From Paralithodes platypus (Eukaryota; Arthropoda; Malacostraca; Decapoda; Lithodidae): a stretch of 64,000 bases of DNA. This document shows, one piece after another, positions 38,201 through 53,200 of the stretch (position 1 is the stretch's first letter; each line of letters starts with the position of its first letter). A program made the translations under genes and the position numbers. The notes below the pieces were generated by a model. That model was not told the DNA's origin, made no database searches, and worked only from the letters and a program-made list of their open reading frames with translations. The stretch covers positions 3,325,572 to 3,389,571 of the forward strand of contig JAVRFV010002311.1 in assembly GCA_032716605.1 (NCBI GenBank), in the 5' to 3' direction.

Positions 38201-41200
38201 ATGAACAGAGTATACTGTAGCCTACTATATGAACAGAGTATACTGTAGCCTACTATAGATGAACAGAGTATACTGTAGCCTACTATAGATGAACAGAGTA
38301 TACTGTAGCCTACTATAGATGAACAGAGTATACTGTAGCCTACTATATATGAACAGAGTATACTGTAGCCTACTATATATGAACAGAGTATACTGTAGCC
38401 TACTATATATGAACAGAGTATACTGTAGCCTACTATAGATGAACAGAGTATACTGTAGCCTACTATATGAACAGAGTATACTGTAGCCTACTATATATGA
38501 ACAGAGTATACTGTAGCCTACTATAGATGAACAGAGTATACTGTAGCCTACTATAGATGAACAGAGTATACTGTAGCCTACTATAGATGAACAGAGTATA
38601 CTGTAGCCTACTATAGATGAACAGAGTATACTGTAGCCCACTATAGGTGAACAGAGTATACTATAGCCTACTATAGATGAACAGAGTATACTGTAGCCTA
38701 CTATAGATGAACAGTGTATACTGTAGCCTACTTAATATGTAAAGGGTATACTGTAGCCTACTATAGATGAACAGAGTATACTGTAGCCTACTATAGATGA
38801 ACAGAGTATACTGTAGCCTACTATAGATGAACAGAGTATACTGTAGCCTACTATAGATGAACAGAGTATACTGTAGCCTACTATATGAACAGAGTATACT
38901 GTAGCCTACTATATATGAACAGAGTATACTGTAGCCTACTATAGATGAACAGAGTATACTGTAGCCTACTATATATGAACAGAGTATACTGTAGCCTACT
39001 ATATATGAACAGAGTATACTGTAGCCTACTATAGATGAACAGAGTATACTGTAGCCTAGTATATGAACAGAGTATACTGTAGCCTACTATAGATGAACAG
39101 AGTATACTGTAGCCTACTATAGATGAACAGAGTATACTGTAGCCTACTATATATGAACAGAGTATACTGTAGCCTACTATAGATGAACAGAGTATACTGT
39201 AGCCTACTATATATGAACAGAGTATACTGTAGCCTACTATAGATGAACAGAGTATACTGTAGCCTACTATAGATGAACAGAGTATACTGTAGCCTACTAT
39301 ATATGAACAGAGTATACTGTAGCCTACTATATATGAACAGAGTATACTGTAGCCTACTATAGATGAACAGAGTATACTGTAGCCTACTATAGATGAACAG
39401 AGTATACTGTAGCCTACTATATATGAACAGAGTATACTGTAGCCTACTATATATGAACAGAGTATACTGTAGCCTACTATAGATGAACAGAGTATACTGT
39501 AGCCTACTATATGAACAGAGTATACTGTAGCCTACTATATGAACAGAGTATACTGTAGCCTACTATAGATGAACAGAGTATACTGTAGCCTACTATAGAT
39601 GAACAGAGTATACTGTAGCCTACTATAGATGAACAGAGTATACTGTAGCCTACTATATATGAACAGAGTATACTGTAGCCTACTATAGATGAACAGAGTA
39701 TACTGTAGCCTACTATAGATGAACAGAGTATACTGTAGCCTACTATAGATGAACAGAGTATACTGTAGCCTACTATATATGAACAGAGTATACTGTAGCC
39801 TACTATATATGAACAGAGTATACTGTAGCCTACTATAGATGAACAGAGTATACTGTAGCCTACTATAGATGAACAGAGTATACTGTAGCCTACTATATAT
39901 GAACAGAGTATACTGTAGCCTACTATAGATGAACAGAGTATACTGTAGCCTACTATAGATGAACAGAGTATACTGTAGCCTACTATAGATGAACAGAGTA
40001 TACTGTAGCCTACTATATATGAACAGAGTATACTGTAGCCTACTATAGATGAACAGAGTATACTGTAGCCTACTATAGATGAACAGAGTATACTGTAGCC
40101 TACTATAGATGAACAGAGTATACTGTAGCCTACTATAGATGAACAGAGTATACTGTAGCCTACTATAGATGAACAGAGTATACTGTAGCCTACTATAGAT
40201 GAACAGAGTATACTGTAGCCTACTATAGATGAACAGAGTATACTGTAGCCTACTATAGATGAACAGAGTATACTGTAGCCTACTATAGATGAACAGAGTA
40301 TACTGTAGCCTACTATATATGAACAGAGTATACTGTAGCCTACTATAGATGAACAGAGTATACTGTAGCCTACTATAGATGAACAGAGTATACTGTAGCC
40401 TACTATATATGAACAGAGTATACTGTAGCCTACTATAGATGAACAGAGTATACTGTAGCCTACTATAGATGAACAGAGTATACTGTAGCCTACTATAGAT
40501 GAACAGAGTATACTGTAGCCTACTATAGATGAACAGAGTATACTGTAGCCTACTATATGAACAGAGTATACTGTAGCCTACTATAGATGAACAGAGTATA
40601 CTGTAGCCTACTATAGATGAACAGAGTATACTGTAGCCTACTATAGATGAACAGAGTATACTGTAGCCTACTATATATGAACAGAGTATACTGTAGCCTA
40701 CTATATATGAACAGAGTATACTGTAGCCTACTATAGATGAACAGAGTATACTGTAGCCTACTATATATGAACAGAGTATACTGTAGCCTACTATAGATGA
40801 ACAGAGTATACTGTAGCCTACTATAGATGAACAGAGTATACTGTAGCCTACTATAGATGAACAGAGTATACTGTAGCCTACTATAGATGAACAGAGTATA
40901 CTGTAGCCTACTATAGATGAACAGAGTATACTGTAGCCTACTATAGATGAACAGAGTATACTGTAGCCTACTATAGATGAACAGAGTATACTGTAGCCTA
41001 CTATAGATGAACAGAGTATACTGTAGCCTACTATAGAAGAACAGAGTATACTGTAGCCTACTATAGATGAACAGAGTATACTGTAGCCTACTATATATGA
41101 ACAGAGTATACTGTAGCCTACTATAGATGAACAGAGTATACTGTAGCCTACTATATATGAACAGAGTATACTGTAGCCTACTATAGATGAACAGAGTATA

Positions 41201-44200
41201 CTGTAGCCTACTATATATGAACAGAGTATACTGTAGCCTACTATAGATGAACAGAGTATACTGTAGCCTACTATAGATGAACAGAGTATACTGTAGCCTA
41301 CTATAGATGAACAGAGTATACTGTAGCCTACTATAGATGAACAGAGTATACTGTAGCCTACTATAGATGAACAGAGTATACTGTAGCCTACTATAGATGA
41401 ACAGAGTATACTGTAGCCTACTATAGATGAACAGAGTATACTGTAGCCTACTATAGATGAACAGAGTATACTGTAGCCTACTATATATGAACAGAGTATA
41501 CTGTAGCCTACTATAGATGAACAGAGTATACTGTAGCCTACTATATATGAACAGAGTATACTGTAGCCTACTATAGATGAACAGAGTATACTGTAGCCTA
41601 CTATAGATGAACAGAGTATACTGTAGCCTACTATATATGAACAGAGTATACTGTAGCCTACTATATATGAACAGAGTATACTGTAGCCTACTATATATGA
41701 ACAGAGTATACTGTAGCCTACTATATATGAACAGAGTATACTGTAGCCTACTATAGATGAACAGAGTATACTGTAGCCTACTATATGAAACAGAGTATAC
41801 TGTAGCCTACTATATGAACAGAGTATACTGTAGCCTACTATAGATGAACAGAGTATACTGTAGCCTACTATAGATGAACAGAGTATACTGTAGCCTACTA
41901 TAGATGAACAGAGTATACTGTAGCCTACTATATGAACAGAGTATACTGTAGCCTACTATATATGAACAGAGTATACTGTAGCCTACTATAGATGAACAGA
42001 GTATACTGTAGCCTACTATATATGAACAGAGTATACTGTAGCCTACTATATATGAACAGAGTATACTGTAGCCTACTATAGATGAACAGAGTATACTGTA
42101 GCCTACTATAGATGAACAGAGTATACTGTAGCCTACTATAGATGAACAGAGTATACTGTAGCCTACTATAGATGAACAGAGTATACTGTAGCCTACTATA
42201 TATGAACAGAGTATACTGTAGCCTACTATAGATGAACAGAGTATACTGTAGCCTACTATAGATGAACAGAGTATACTGTAGCCTACTATATATGAACAGA
42301 GTATACTGTAGCCTACTATAGATGAACAGAGTATACTGTAGCCTACTATATATGAACAGAGTATACTGTAGCCTACTATAGATGAACAGAGTATACTGTA
42401 GCCTACTATATATGAACAGAGTATACTGTAGCCTACTATATATGAACAGAGTATACTGTAGCCTACTATAGATGAACAGAGTATACTGTAGCCTACTATA
42501 TATGAACAGAGTATACTGTAGCCTACTATATATGAACAGAGTATACTGTAGCCTACTATAGATGAACAGAGTATACTGTAGCCTACTATATATGAACAGA
42601 GTATACTGTAGCCTACTGTATGAACAGAGTATACTGTAGCCTACTATATATGAACAGAGTATACTGTAGCCTACTATAGATGAACAGAGTATACTGTAGC
42701 CTACTATAGATGAACAGAGTATACTGTAGCCTACTATAGATGAACAGAGTATACTGTAGCCTACTATAGATGAACAGAGTATACTGTAGCCTACTATATA
42801 TGAACAGAGTATACTGTAGCCTACTATAGATGAACAGAGTATACAGTAGATAAACAGATTATACTGTAGCCTACTATAGATGAACAGAGTATACTGTAGC
42901 CTACTATATATGAACAGAGTATACTGTAGCCTACTATATGTAGCCTACTATATATGAACAGGGTATACTGTAGCCTACTATAGATGAACAGAGTATACTG
43001 TAGCCTATATATGAACAGAGTATACTGTAGCCTACTATATATGAACAGAGTATACTGTAGCCTACTATATATGAACAGAGTATACTGTAGCCTACTATAG
43101 ATGAACAGAGTATACTGTAGCCTACTATAGATGAACAGAGTATACTGTAGCCTACTATATATGAACAGAGTATACTGTAGCCTACTATAGATGAACAGAG
43201 TATACTGTAGCCTACTATAGATGAACAGAGTATACTGTAGCCTACTATATATGAACAGAGTATACTGTAGCCTACTATATATGAACAGAGTATACTGTAG
43301 CCTACTATAGATGAACAGAGTATACTGTAGCCTACTATATATGAACAGAGTATACTGTAGCCTACTATATATGAACAGAGTATACTGTAGCCTACTATAT
43401 ATGAACAGAGTATACTGTAGCCTACTATATATGAACAGAGTATACTGTAGCCTACTATAGATGAACAGAGTATACTGTAGCCTACTATATATGAACAGAG
43501 TATACTGTAGCCTACTATATATGAACAGAGTATACTGTAGCCTACTATAGATGAACAGAGTATACTGTAGCCTACTATATATGAACAGAGTATACTGTAG
43601 CCTACTATAGATGAACAGAGTATACTGTAGCCTACTATATATGAACAGAGTATACTGTAGCCTACTATATGAACAGAGTATACTGTAGCCTACTATAGAT
43701 GAACAGAGTATACTGTAGCCTACTATAGATGAACAGAGTATACTGTAGCCTACTATAGATGAACAGAGTATACTGTAGCCTACTATATATGAACAGAGTA
43801 TACTGTAGCCTACTATAGATGAACAGAGTATACTGTAGCCTACTATATATGAACAGAGTATACTGTAGCCTACTATATGAACAGAGTATACTGTAGCCTA
43901 CTATATATGAACAGAGAATACTGTAGCCTACTAAGATGAACAGAGTATACTGTAGCCTACTATAGATGAACAGAGTATACTGTAGCCTACTATATATGAA
44001 CAGAGTATACTGTAGCCTACTATATATGAACAGAGTATACTGTAGCCTATATATGAACAGAGTATACTGTAGCCTACTATATATGAACAGAGTATACTGT
44101 AGCCTACTATAGATGAACAGAGTATACTGTAGCCTACTATATGAACAGAGTATACTGTAGCCTACTATAGATGAACAGAGTATACTGTAGCCTACTATAT

Positions 44201-47200
44201 ATGAACAGAGTATACTGTAGCCTACTATAGATGAACAGAGTATACTGTAGCCTACTATAGATGAACAGAGTATACTGTAGCCTACTATATATGAACAGAG
44301 TATACTGTAGCCTACTATAGATGAACAGAGTATACTGTAGCCTACTATATATGAACAGAGTATACTGTAGCCTACTATAGATGAACAGAGTATACTGTAG
44401 CCTACTATATATGAACAGAGTATACTGTAGCCTACTATAGATGAACAGAGTATACTGTAGCCTACTATAGATGAACAGAGTATACTGTAGCCTACTATAG
44501 ATGAACAGAGTATACTGTAGCCTACTATAGATGAACAGAGTATACTGTAGCCTACTATATATGAACAGAGTATACTGTAGCCTACTATATATGAACAGAG
44601 TATACTGTAGCCTACTATATATGAACAGAGTATACTGTAGCCTACTATAGATGAACAGAGTATACTGTAGCCTACTATAGATGAACAGAGTATACTGTAG
44701 CCTACTATATATGAACAGAGTATACTGTAGCCTACTATAGATGAACAGAGTATACTGTAGCCTACTATATATGAACAGAGTATACTGTAGCCTACTATAG
44801 ATGAACAGAGTATACTGTAGCCTACTATATATGAACAGAGTATACTGTAGCCTACTATATATGAACAGAGTATACTGTAGCCTACTATAGATGAACAGAG
44901 TATACTGTAGCCTACTATATATGAACAGAGTATACTGTAGCCTACTATAGATGAACAGAGTATACTGTAGCCTACTATATGAACAGAGTATACTGTAGCC
45001 TACTATAGATGAACAGAGTATACTGTAGCCTACTATATATGAACAGAGTATACTGTAGCCTACTATAGATGAACAGAGTATACTGTAGCCTACTATAGAT
45101 GAACAGAGTATACTGTAGCCTACTATATATGAACAGAGTATACTGTAGCCTACTATAGATGAACAGAGTATACTGTAGCCTACTATATATGAACAGAGTA
45201 TACTGTAGCCTACTATAGATGAACAGAGTATACTGTAGCCTACTATAGATGAACAGAGTATACTGTAGCCTACTATATATGAACAGAGTATACTGTAGCC
45301 TACTATAGATGAACAGAGTATACTGTAGCCTACTATAGATGAACAGAGTATACTGTAGCCTACTATAGATGAACAGAGTATACTGTAGCCTACTATATAT
45401 GAACAGAGTATACTGTAGCCTACTATATATGAACAGAGTATACTGTAGCCTACTATATATGAACAGAGTATACTGTAGCCTACTATATATGAACAGAGTA
45501 TACTGTAGCCTACTATATATGAACAGAGTATACTGTAGCCTACTATATAGATGAACAGAGTATACTGTAGCCTACTATAGATGAACAGAGTATACTGTAG
45601 CCTACTATATATGAACAGAGTATACTGTAGCCTATATATGAACAGAGTATACTGTAGCCTACTATATATGAACAGAGTATACTGTAGCCTACTATAGATG
45701 AACAGAGTATACTGTAGCCTACTATAGATGAACAGAGTATACTGTAGCCTACTATATATGAACAGAGTATACTGTAGCCTACTATATATGAACAGAGTAT
45801 ACTGTAGCCTACTAATTATGAACAGAGTATACTGTAGCCTACTATAGATGAACAGAGTATACTGTAGCCTACTATAGATGAACAGAGTATACTGTAGCCT
45901 ACTATATATGAACAGAGTATACTGTAGCCTACTATAGATGAACAGAGTATACTGTAGCCTACTATATATGAACAGAGTATACTGTAGCCTACTATAGATG
46001 AACAGAGTATACTGTAGCCTACTATAGATGAACAGAGTATACTGTAGCCTACTATATATGAACAGAGTATACTGTAGCCTACTATAGATGAACAGAGTAT
46101 ACTGTAGCCTACTATAGATGAACAGAGTATACTGTAGCCTACTATATGAACAGAGTATACTGTAGCCTACTATAGATGAACAGAGTATACTGTAGCCTAC
46201 TATAGATGAACAGAGTATACTGTAGCCTACTATAGATGAACAGAGTATACTGTAGCCTACTATATGAACAGAGTATACTGTAGCCTACTATATGAACAGA
46301 GTATACTGTAGCCTACTATATGAACAGATTATACTGTAGCCTACTATATATGAACAGAGTATACTGTAGCCTATATATGAACAGAGTATACTGTAGCCTA
46401 CTATATATGAACAGAGTATACTGTAGCCTACTATATATGAACAGAGTATACTGTAGCCTACTATTTATGACCAGAGTATACTGTAGCCTACTATAGATGA
46501 ACAGAGTATACTGTAGCCTACTATAGATGAACAGAGTATACTGTAGCCTACTATATATGAACAGAGTATACTGTAGCCTACTATAGATGAACAGAGTATA
46601 CTGTAGCCTACTATAGATGAACAGAGTATACTGTAGCCTACTATAGATGAACAGAGTATACTGTAGCCTATATATGAACAGAGTATACTGTAGCCTACTA
46701 TATATGAACAGAGTATACTGTAGCCTACTATAGATGAACAGAGTATACTGTAGCCTACTATAGATGAACAGAGTATACTGTAGCCTACTATAGATGAACA
46801 GAGTATACTGTAGCCTACTATAGATGAACAGAGTATACTGTAGCCTACTATAGATGAACAGAGTATACTGTAGCCTACTATAGATGAACAGAGTATACTG
46901 TAGCCTACTATATATGAACAGAGTATACTGTAGCCTACTATATATGAACAGAGTATACTGTAGCCTACTATATATGAACAGAGTATACTGTAGCCTACTA
47001 TAGATGAACAGAGTATACTGTAGCCTACTATATATGAACAGAGTATACTGTAGCCTACTATATATGAACAGAGTATACTGTAGCCTACTATATGAACAGA
47101 GTATACTGTAGCCTACTATATATGAACAGAGTATACTGTAGCCTACTATATATGAACAGAGTATACTGTAGCCTACTATATATGAACAGAGTATACTGTA

Positions 47201-50200
47201 GCCTACTATATATGAACAGAGTATACTGTAGCCTACTATAGATGAACAGAGTATACTGTAGCCTACTATAGATGAACAGAGTATACTGTAGCCTACTATA
47301 TATGAACAGAGTATACTGTAGCCTACTATATATGAACAGAGTATACTGTAGCCTACTAATTTTGAACAGAGTATACTGTAGCCTACTATAGATGAACAGA
47401 GTATACTGTAGCCTACTATAGATGAACAGAGTATACTGTAGCCTACTATAGATGAACAGAGTATACTGTAGCCTACTATAGATGAACAGAGTATACTGTA
47501 GCCTACTATAGATGAACAGAGTATACTGTAGCCTACTATAGATGAACAGAGTATACTGTAGCCTACTATAGATGAACAGAGTATACTGTAGCCTACTATA
47601 TATGAACAGAGTATACTGTAGCCTACTATAGATGAACAGAGTATACTGTAGCCTACTATATATGAACAGAGTATACTGTAGCCTACTATACTTGAACAGT
47701 ATACTGTAGCCTATATATGAACAGAGTATACTGTAGCCTACTATATATGAACAGAGTATACTGTAGCCTACTATAGATGAACAGAGTATACTGTAGCCTA
47801 CTATATATGAACAGAGTATACTGTAGCCTACTATAGATGAACAGAGTATACTGTAGCCTACTATAGATGAACAGAGTATACTGTAGCCTACTATATATGA
47901 ACAGAGTATACTGTAGCCTACTATATATGAACAGAGTATACTGTAGCCTACTATATATGAACAGAGTATACTGTAGCCTATATATGAACAGAGTATACTG
48001 TAGCCTACTATATATGAACAGAGTATACTGTAGCCTACTATAGATGAACAGAGTATACTGTAGCCTACTATATATGAACAGAGTATACTGTAGCCTACTA
48101 TAGATGAACAGAGTATACTGTAGCCTACTATATATGAACAGAGTATACTGTAGCCTACTATAGATGAACAGAGTATACTGTAGCCTACTATAGATGAACA
48201 GAGTATACTGTAGCCTACTATAGATGAACAGAGTATACTGTAGCCTACTATAGATGAACAGAGTATACTGTAGCCTACTATATATGAACAGAGTATACTG
48301 TAGCCTACTATAGATGAACAGAGTATACTGTAGCCTACTATATATGAACAGAGTATACTGTAGCCTACTATATATGAACAGAGTATACTGTAGCCTACTA
48401 TAGATGAACAGAGTATACTGTAGCCTACTATATGAACAGAGTATACTGTAGCCTACTATAGATGAACAGAGTATACTGTAGCCTACTATAGATGAACAGA
48501 GTATACTGTAGCCTACTATAGATGAACAGAGTATACTGTAGCCTACTATAGATGAACAGAGTATACTGTAGCCTACTATATATGAACAGAGTATACTGTA
48601 GCCTACTATATATGAACAGAGTATACTGTAGCCTACTATATGAACAGAGTATACTGTAGCCTACTATAGATGAACAGAGTATACTGTAGCCTACTATAGA
48701 TGAACAGAGTATACTGTAGCCTACTATAGATGAACAGAGTATACTGTAGCCTACTATATATGAACAGAGTATACTGTAGCCTACTATATATGAACAGAGT
48801 ATACTGTAGCCTACTATAGATGAACAGAGTATACTGTAGCCTACTATAGATGAACAGAGTATACTGTAGCCTACTATATATGAACAGAGTATACTGTAGC
48901 CTACTATAGATGAACAGAGTATACTGTAGCCTACTATAGATGAACAGAGTATACTGTAGCCTACTATATATGAACAGAGTATACTGTAGCCTACTATATA
49001 TGAACAGAGTATACTGTAGCCTACTATAGATGAACAGAGTATACTGTAGCCTACTATAGATGAACAGAGTATACTGTAGCCTACTATAGATGAACAGAGT
49101 ATACTGTAGCCTACTATATATGAACAGAGTATACTGTAGCCTACTATATATGAACAGAGTATACTGTAGCCTACTATATATGAACAGAGTATACTGTAGC
49201 CTACTATAGATGAACAGAGTATACTGTAGCCTACTATAGATGAACAGAGTATACTGTAGCCTACTATATATGAACAGAGTATACTGTAGCCTACTATAGA
49301 TGAACAGAGTATACTGTAGCCTACTATATATGAACAGAGTATACTGTAGCCTACTATAGATGAACAGAGTATACTGTAGCCTACTATAGATGAACAGAGT
49401 ATACTGTAGCCTACTATATATGAACAGAGTATACTGTAGCCTACTATATGATCAGAGTATACTGTAGCCTACTATAGATGAACAGAGTATACTGTAGCCT
49501 ACTATAGATGAACAGAGTATACTGTAGCCTACTATATGAACAGAGTATACTGTAGCCTACTATAGATGAACAGAGTATACTGTAGCCTATATATGAACAG
49601 AGTATACTGTAGCCTACTATATATGAACAGAGTATACTGTAGCCTACTATAGATGAACAGAGTATACTGTAGCCTACTATAGATGAACAGAGTATACTGT
49701 AGCCTACTATATATGAACAGAGTATACTGTAGCCTACTATAGATGAACAGAGTATACTGTAGCCTACTATAGATGAACAGAGTATACTGTAGCCTACTAT
49801 AGATGAACAGAGTATACTGTAGCCTACTATATATGAACAGAGTATACTGTAGCCTACTATAGATGAACAGAGTATACTGTAGCCTACTATATGAACAGAG
49901 TATACTGTAGCCTACTATAGATGAACAGAGTATACTGTAGCCTACTATAGATGAACAGAGTATACTGTAGCCTACTATAGATGAACAGAGTATACTGTAG
50001 CCTACTATATGAACAGAGTATACTGTAGCCTACTATATATGAACAGAGTATACTGTAGCCTACTATAGATGAACAGAGTATACTGTAGCCTACTATAGAT
50101 GAACAGAGTATACTGTAGCCTACTATAGATGAACAGAGTATACTGTAGCCTACTATAGATGAACAGAGTATACTGTAGCCTACTATAGATGAACAGAGTA

Positions 50201-53200
50201 TACTGTAGCCTACTATATATGAACAGAGTATACTGTAGCCTACTATAGATGAACAGAGTATACTGTAGCCTACTATAGATGAACAGAGTATACTGTAGCC
50301 TACTATAGATGAACAGAGTATACTGTAGCCTACTATAGATGAACAGAGTATACTGTAGCCTACTATAGATGAACAGAGTATACTGTAGCCTACTATATGA
50401 ACAGAGTATACTGTAGCCTACTATAGATGAACAGAGTATACTGTAGCCTACTATAGATGAACAGAGTATACTGTAGCCTACTATAGATGAACAGAGTATA
50501 CTGTAGCCTACTATATATGAACAGAGTATACTGTAGCCTACTATAGATGAACAGAGTATACTGTAGCCTACTATAGATGAACAGAGTATACTGTAGCCTA
50601 CTATATGAACAGAGTATACTGTAGCCTACTATAGATGAACAGAGTATACTGTAGCCTACTATATGAACAGAGTATACTGTAGCCTACTATAGATGAACAG
50701 AGTATACTGTAGCCTACTATAGATGAACAGAGTATACTGTAGCCTACTATAGATGAACAGAGTATACTGTAGCCTACTATATATGAACAGAGTATACTGT
50801 AGCCTACTATATATGAACAGAGTATACTGTAGCCTACTATATGAACAGAGTATACTGTAGCCTACTATAGATGAACAGAGTATACTGTAGCCTACTATAG
50901 ATGAACAGAGTATACTGTAGCCTACTATATATGAACAGAGTATACTGTAGCCTACTATAGATGAACAGAGTATACTGTAGCCTACTATATGAACAGAGTA
51001 TACTGTAGCCTACTATAGATGAACAGAGTATACTGTAGCCTACTATAGATGAACAGAGTATACTGTAGCCTACTATAGATGAACAGAGTATACTGTAGCC
51101 TACTATAGATGAACAGAGTATACTGTAGCCTACTATAGATGAACAGAGTATACTGTAGCCTACTATAGATGAACAGAGTATACTGTAGCCTACTATAGAT
51201 GAACAGAGTATACTGTAGCCTACTATAGATGAACAGAGTATACTGTAGCCTACTATAGATGAACAGAGTATACTGTAGCCTACTATATATGAACAGAGTA
51301 TACTGTAGCCTACTATAGATGAACAGAGTATACTGTAGCCTACTATAGATGAACAGAGTATACTGTAGCCTACTATATGAACAGAGTATACTGTAGCCTA
51401 CTATATATGAACAGAGTATACTGTAGCCTATATATGAACAGAGTATACTGTAGCCTACTATAGATGAACAGAGTATACTGTAGCCTACTATAGATGAACA
51501 GAGTATACTGTAGCCTACTAAACTTGAACAGAGTATACTGTAGCCTACTATGAACAGAGTATACTGTAGCCTACTATAGATGAACAGAGTATACTGTAGC
51601 CTATATATGAACAGAGTATACTGTAGCCTACTATATATGAACAGAGTATACTGTAGCCTACTATAGATGAACAGAGTATACTGTAGCCTACTATAGATGA
51701 ACAGAGTATACTGTAGCCTACTATAGATGAACAGAGTATACTGTAGCCTACTATAGATGAACAGAGTATACTGTAGCCTACTATAGATGAACAGAGTATA
51801 CTGTAGCCTACTATATATGAACAGAGTATACTGTAGCCTACTATAGATGAACAGTATACTGTAGCCTACTATATATGAACAGAGTATACTGTAGCCTACT
51901 ATAGATGAACAGAGTATACTGTAGCCTACTATATATGAACAGAGTATACTGTAGCCTACTATAGATGAACAGAGTATACTGTAGCCTACTATAGATGAAC
52001 AGAGTATACTGTAGCCTACTATAGATGAACAGAGTATACTGTAGCCTACTATAGATGAACAGAGTATACTGTAGCCTACTATAGATGAACAGAGTATACT
52101 GTAGCCTACTATAGATGAACAGAGTATACTGTAGCCTACTATAGATGAACAGAGTATACTGTAGCCTACTATAGATGAACAGAGTATACTGTAGCCTACT
52201 ATATATGAACAGAGTATACTGTAGCCTACTATAGATGAACAGAGTATACTGTAGCCTACTATAGATGAACAGAGTATACTGTAGCCTACTATAGATGAAC
52301 AGAGTATACTGTAGCCTACTATAGATGAACAGAGTATACTGTAGCCTACTATATATGAACAGAGTATACTGTAGCCTACTATAGATGAACAGAGTATACT
52401 GTAGCCTACTATAGATGAACAGAGTATACTGTAGCCTACTATATATGAACAGAGTATACTGTAGCCTACTATAGATGAACAGAGTATACTGTAGCCTACT
52501 ATAGATGAACAGAGTATACTGTAGCCTACTATAGATGAACAGAGTATACTGTAGCCTACTATAGATGAACAGAGTATACTGTAGCCTACTATATATGAAC
52601 AGAGTATACTGTAGCCTACTATATGAACAGAGTATACTGTAGCCTACTATAGATGAACAGAGTATACTGTAGCCTACTATAGATGAACAGAGTATACTGT
52701 AGCCTACTATAGATGAACAGAGTATACTGTAGCCTACTATATGAACAGAGTATACTGTAGCCTACTATAGATGAACAGAGTATACTGTAGCCTACTATAG
52801 ATGAACAGAGTATACTGTAGCCTACTATAGATGAACAGAGTATACTGTAGCCTACTATAGATGAACAGAGTATACTGTAGCCTACTATAGATGAACAGAG
52901 TATACTGTAGCCTACTATATATGAACAGAGTATACTGTAGCCTACTATAGATGAACAGAGTATACTGTAGCCTACTATAGATGAACAGAGTATACTGTAG
53001 CCTACTATAGATGAACAGAGTATACTGTAGCCTACTATTAATGAACAGAGTATACTGTAGCCTACTATAGATGAACAGAGTATACTGTAGCCTACTATAG
53101 ATGAACAGAGTATACTGTAGCCTACTATAAGTGAACAGAGTATACTGTAGCCTACTATAGATGAACAGAGTATACTGTAGCCTACTATAGATGAACAGAG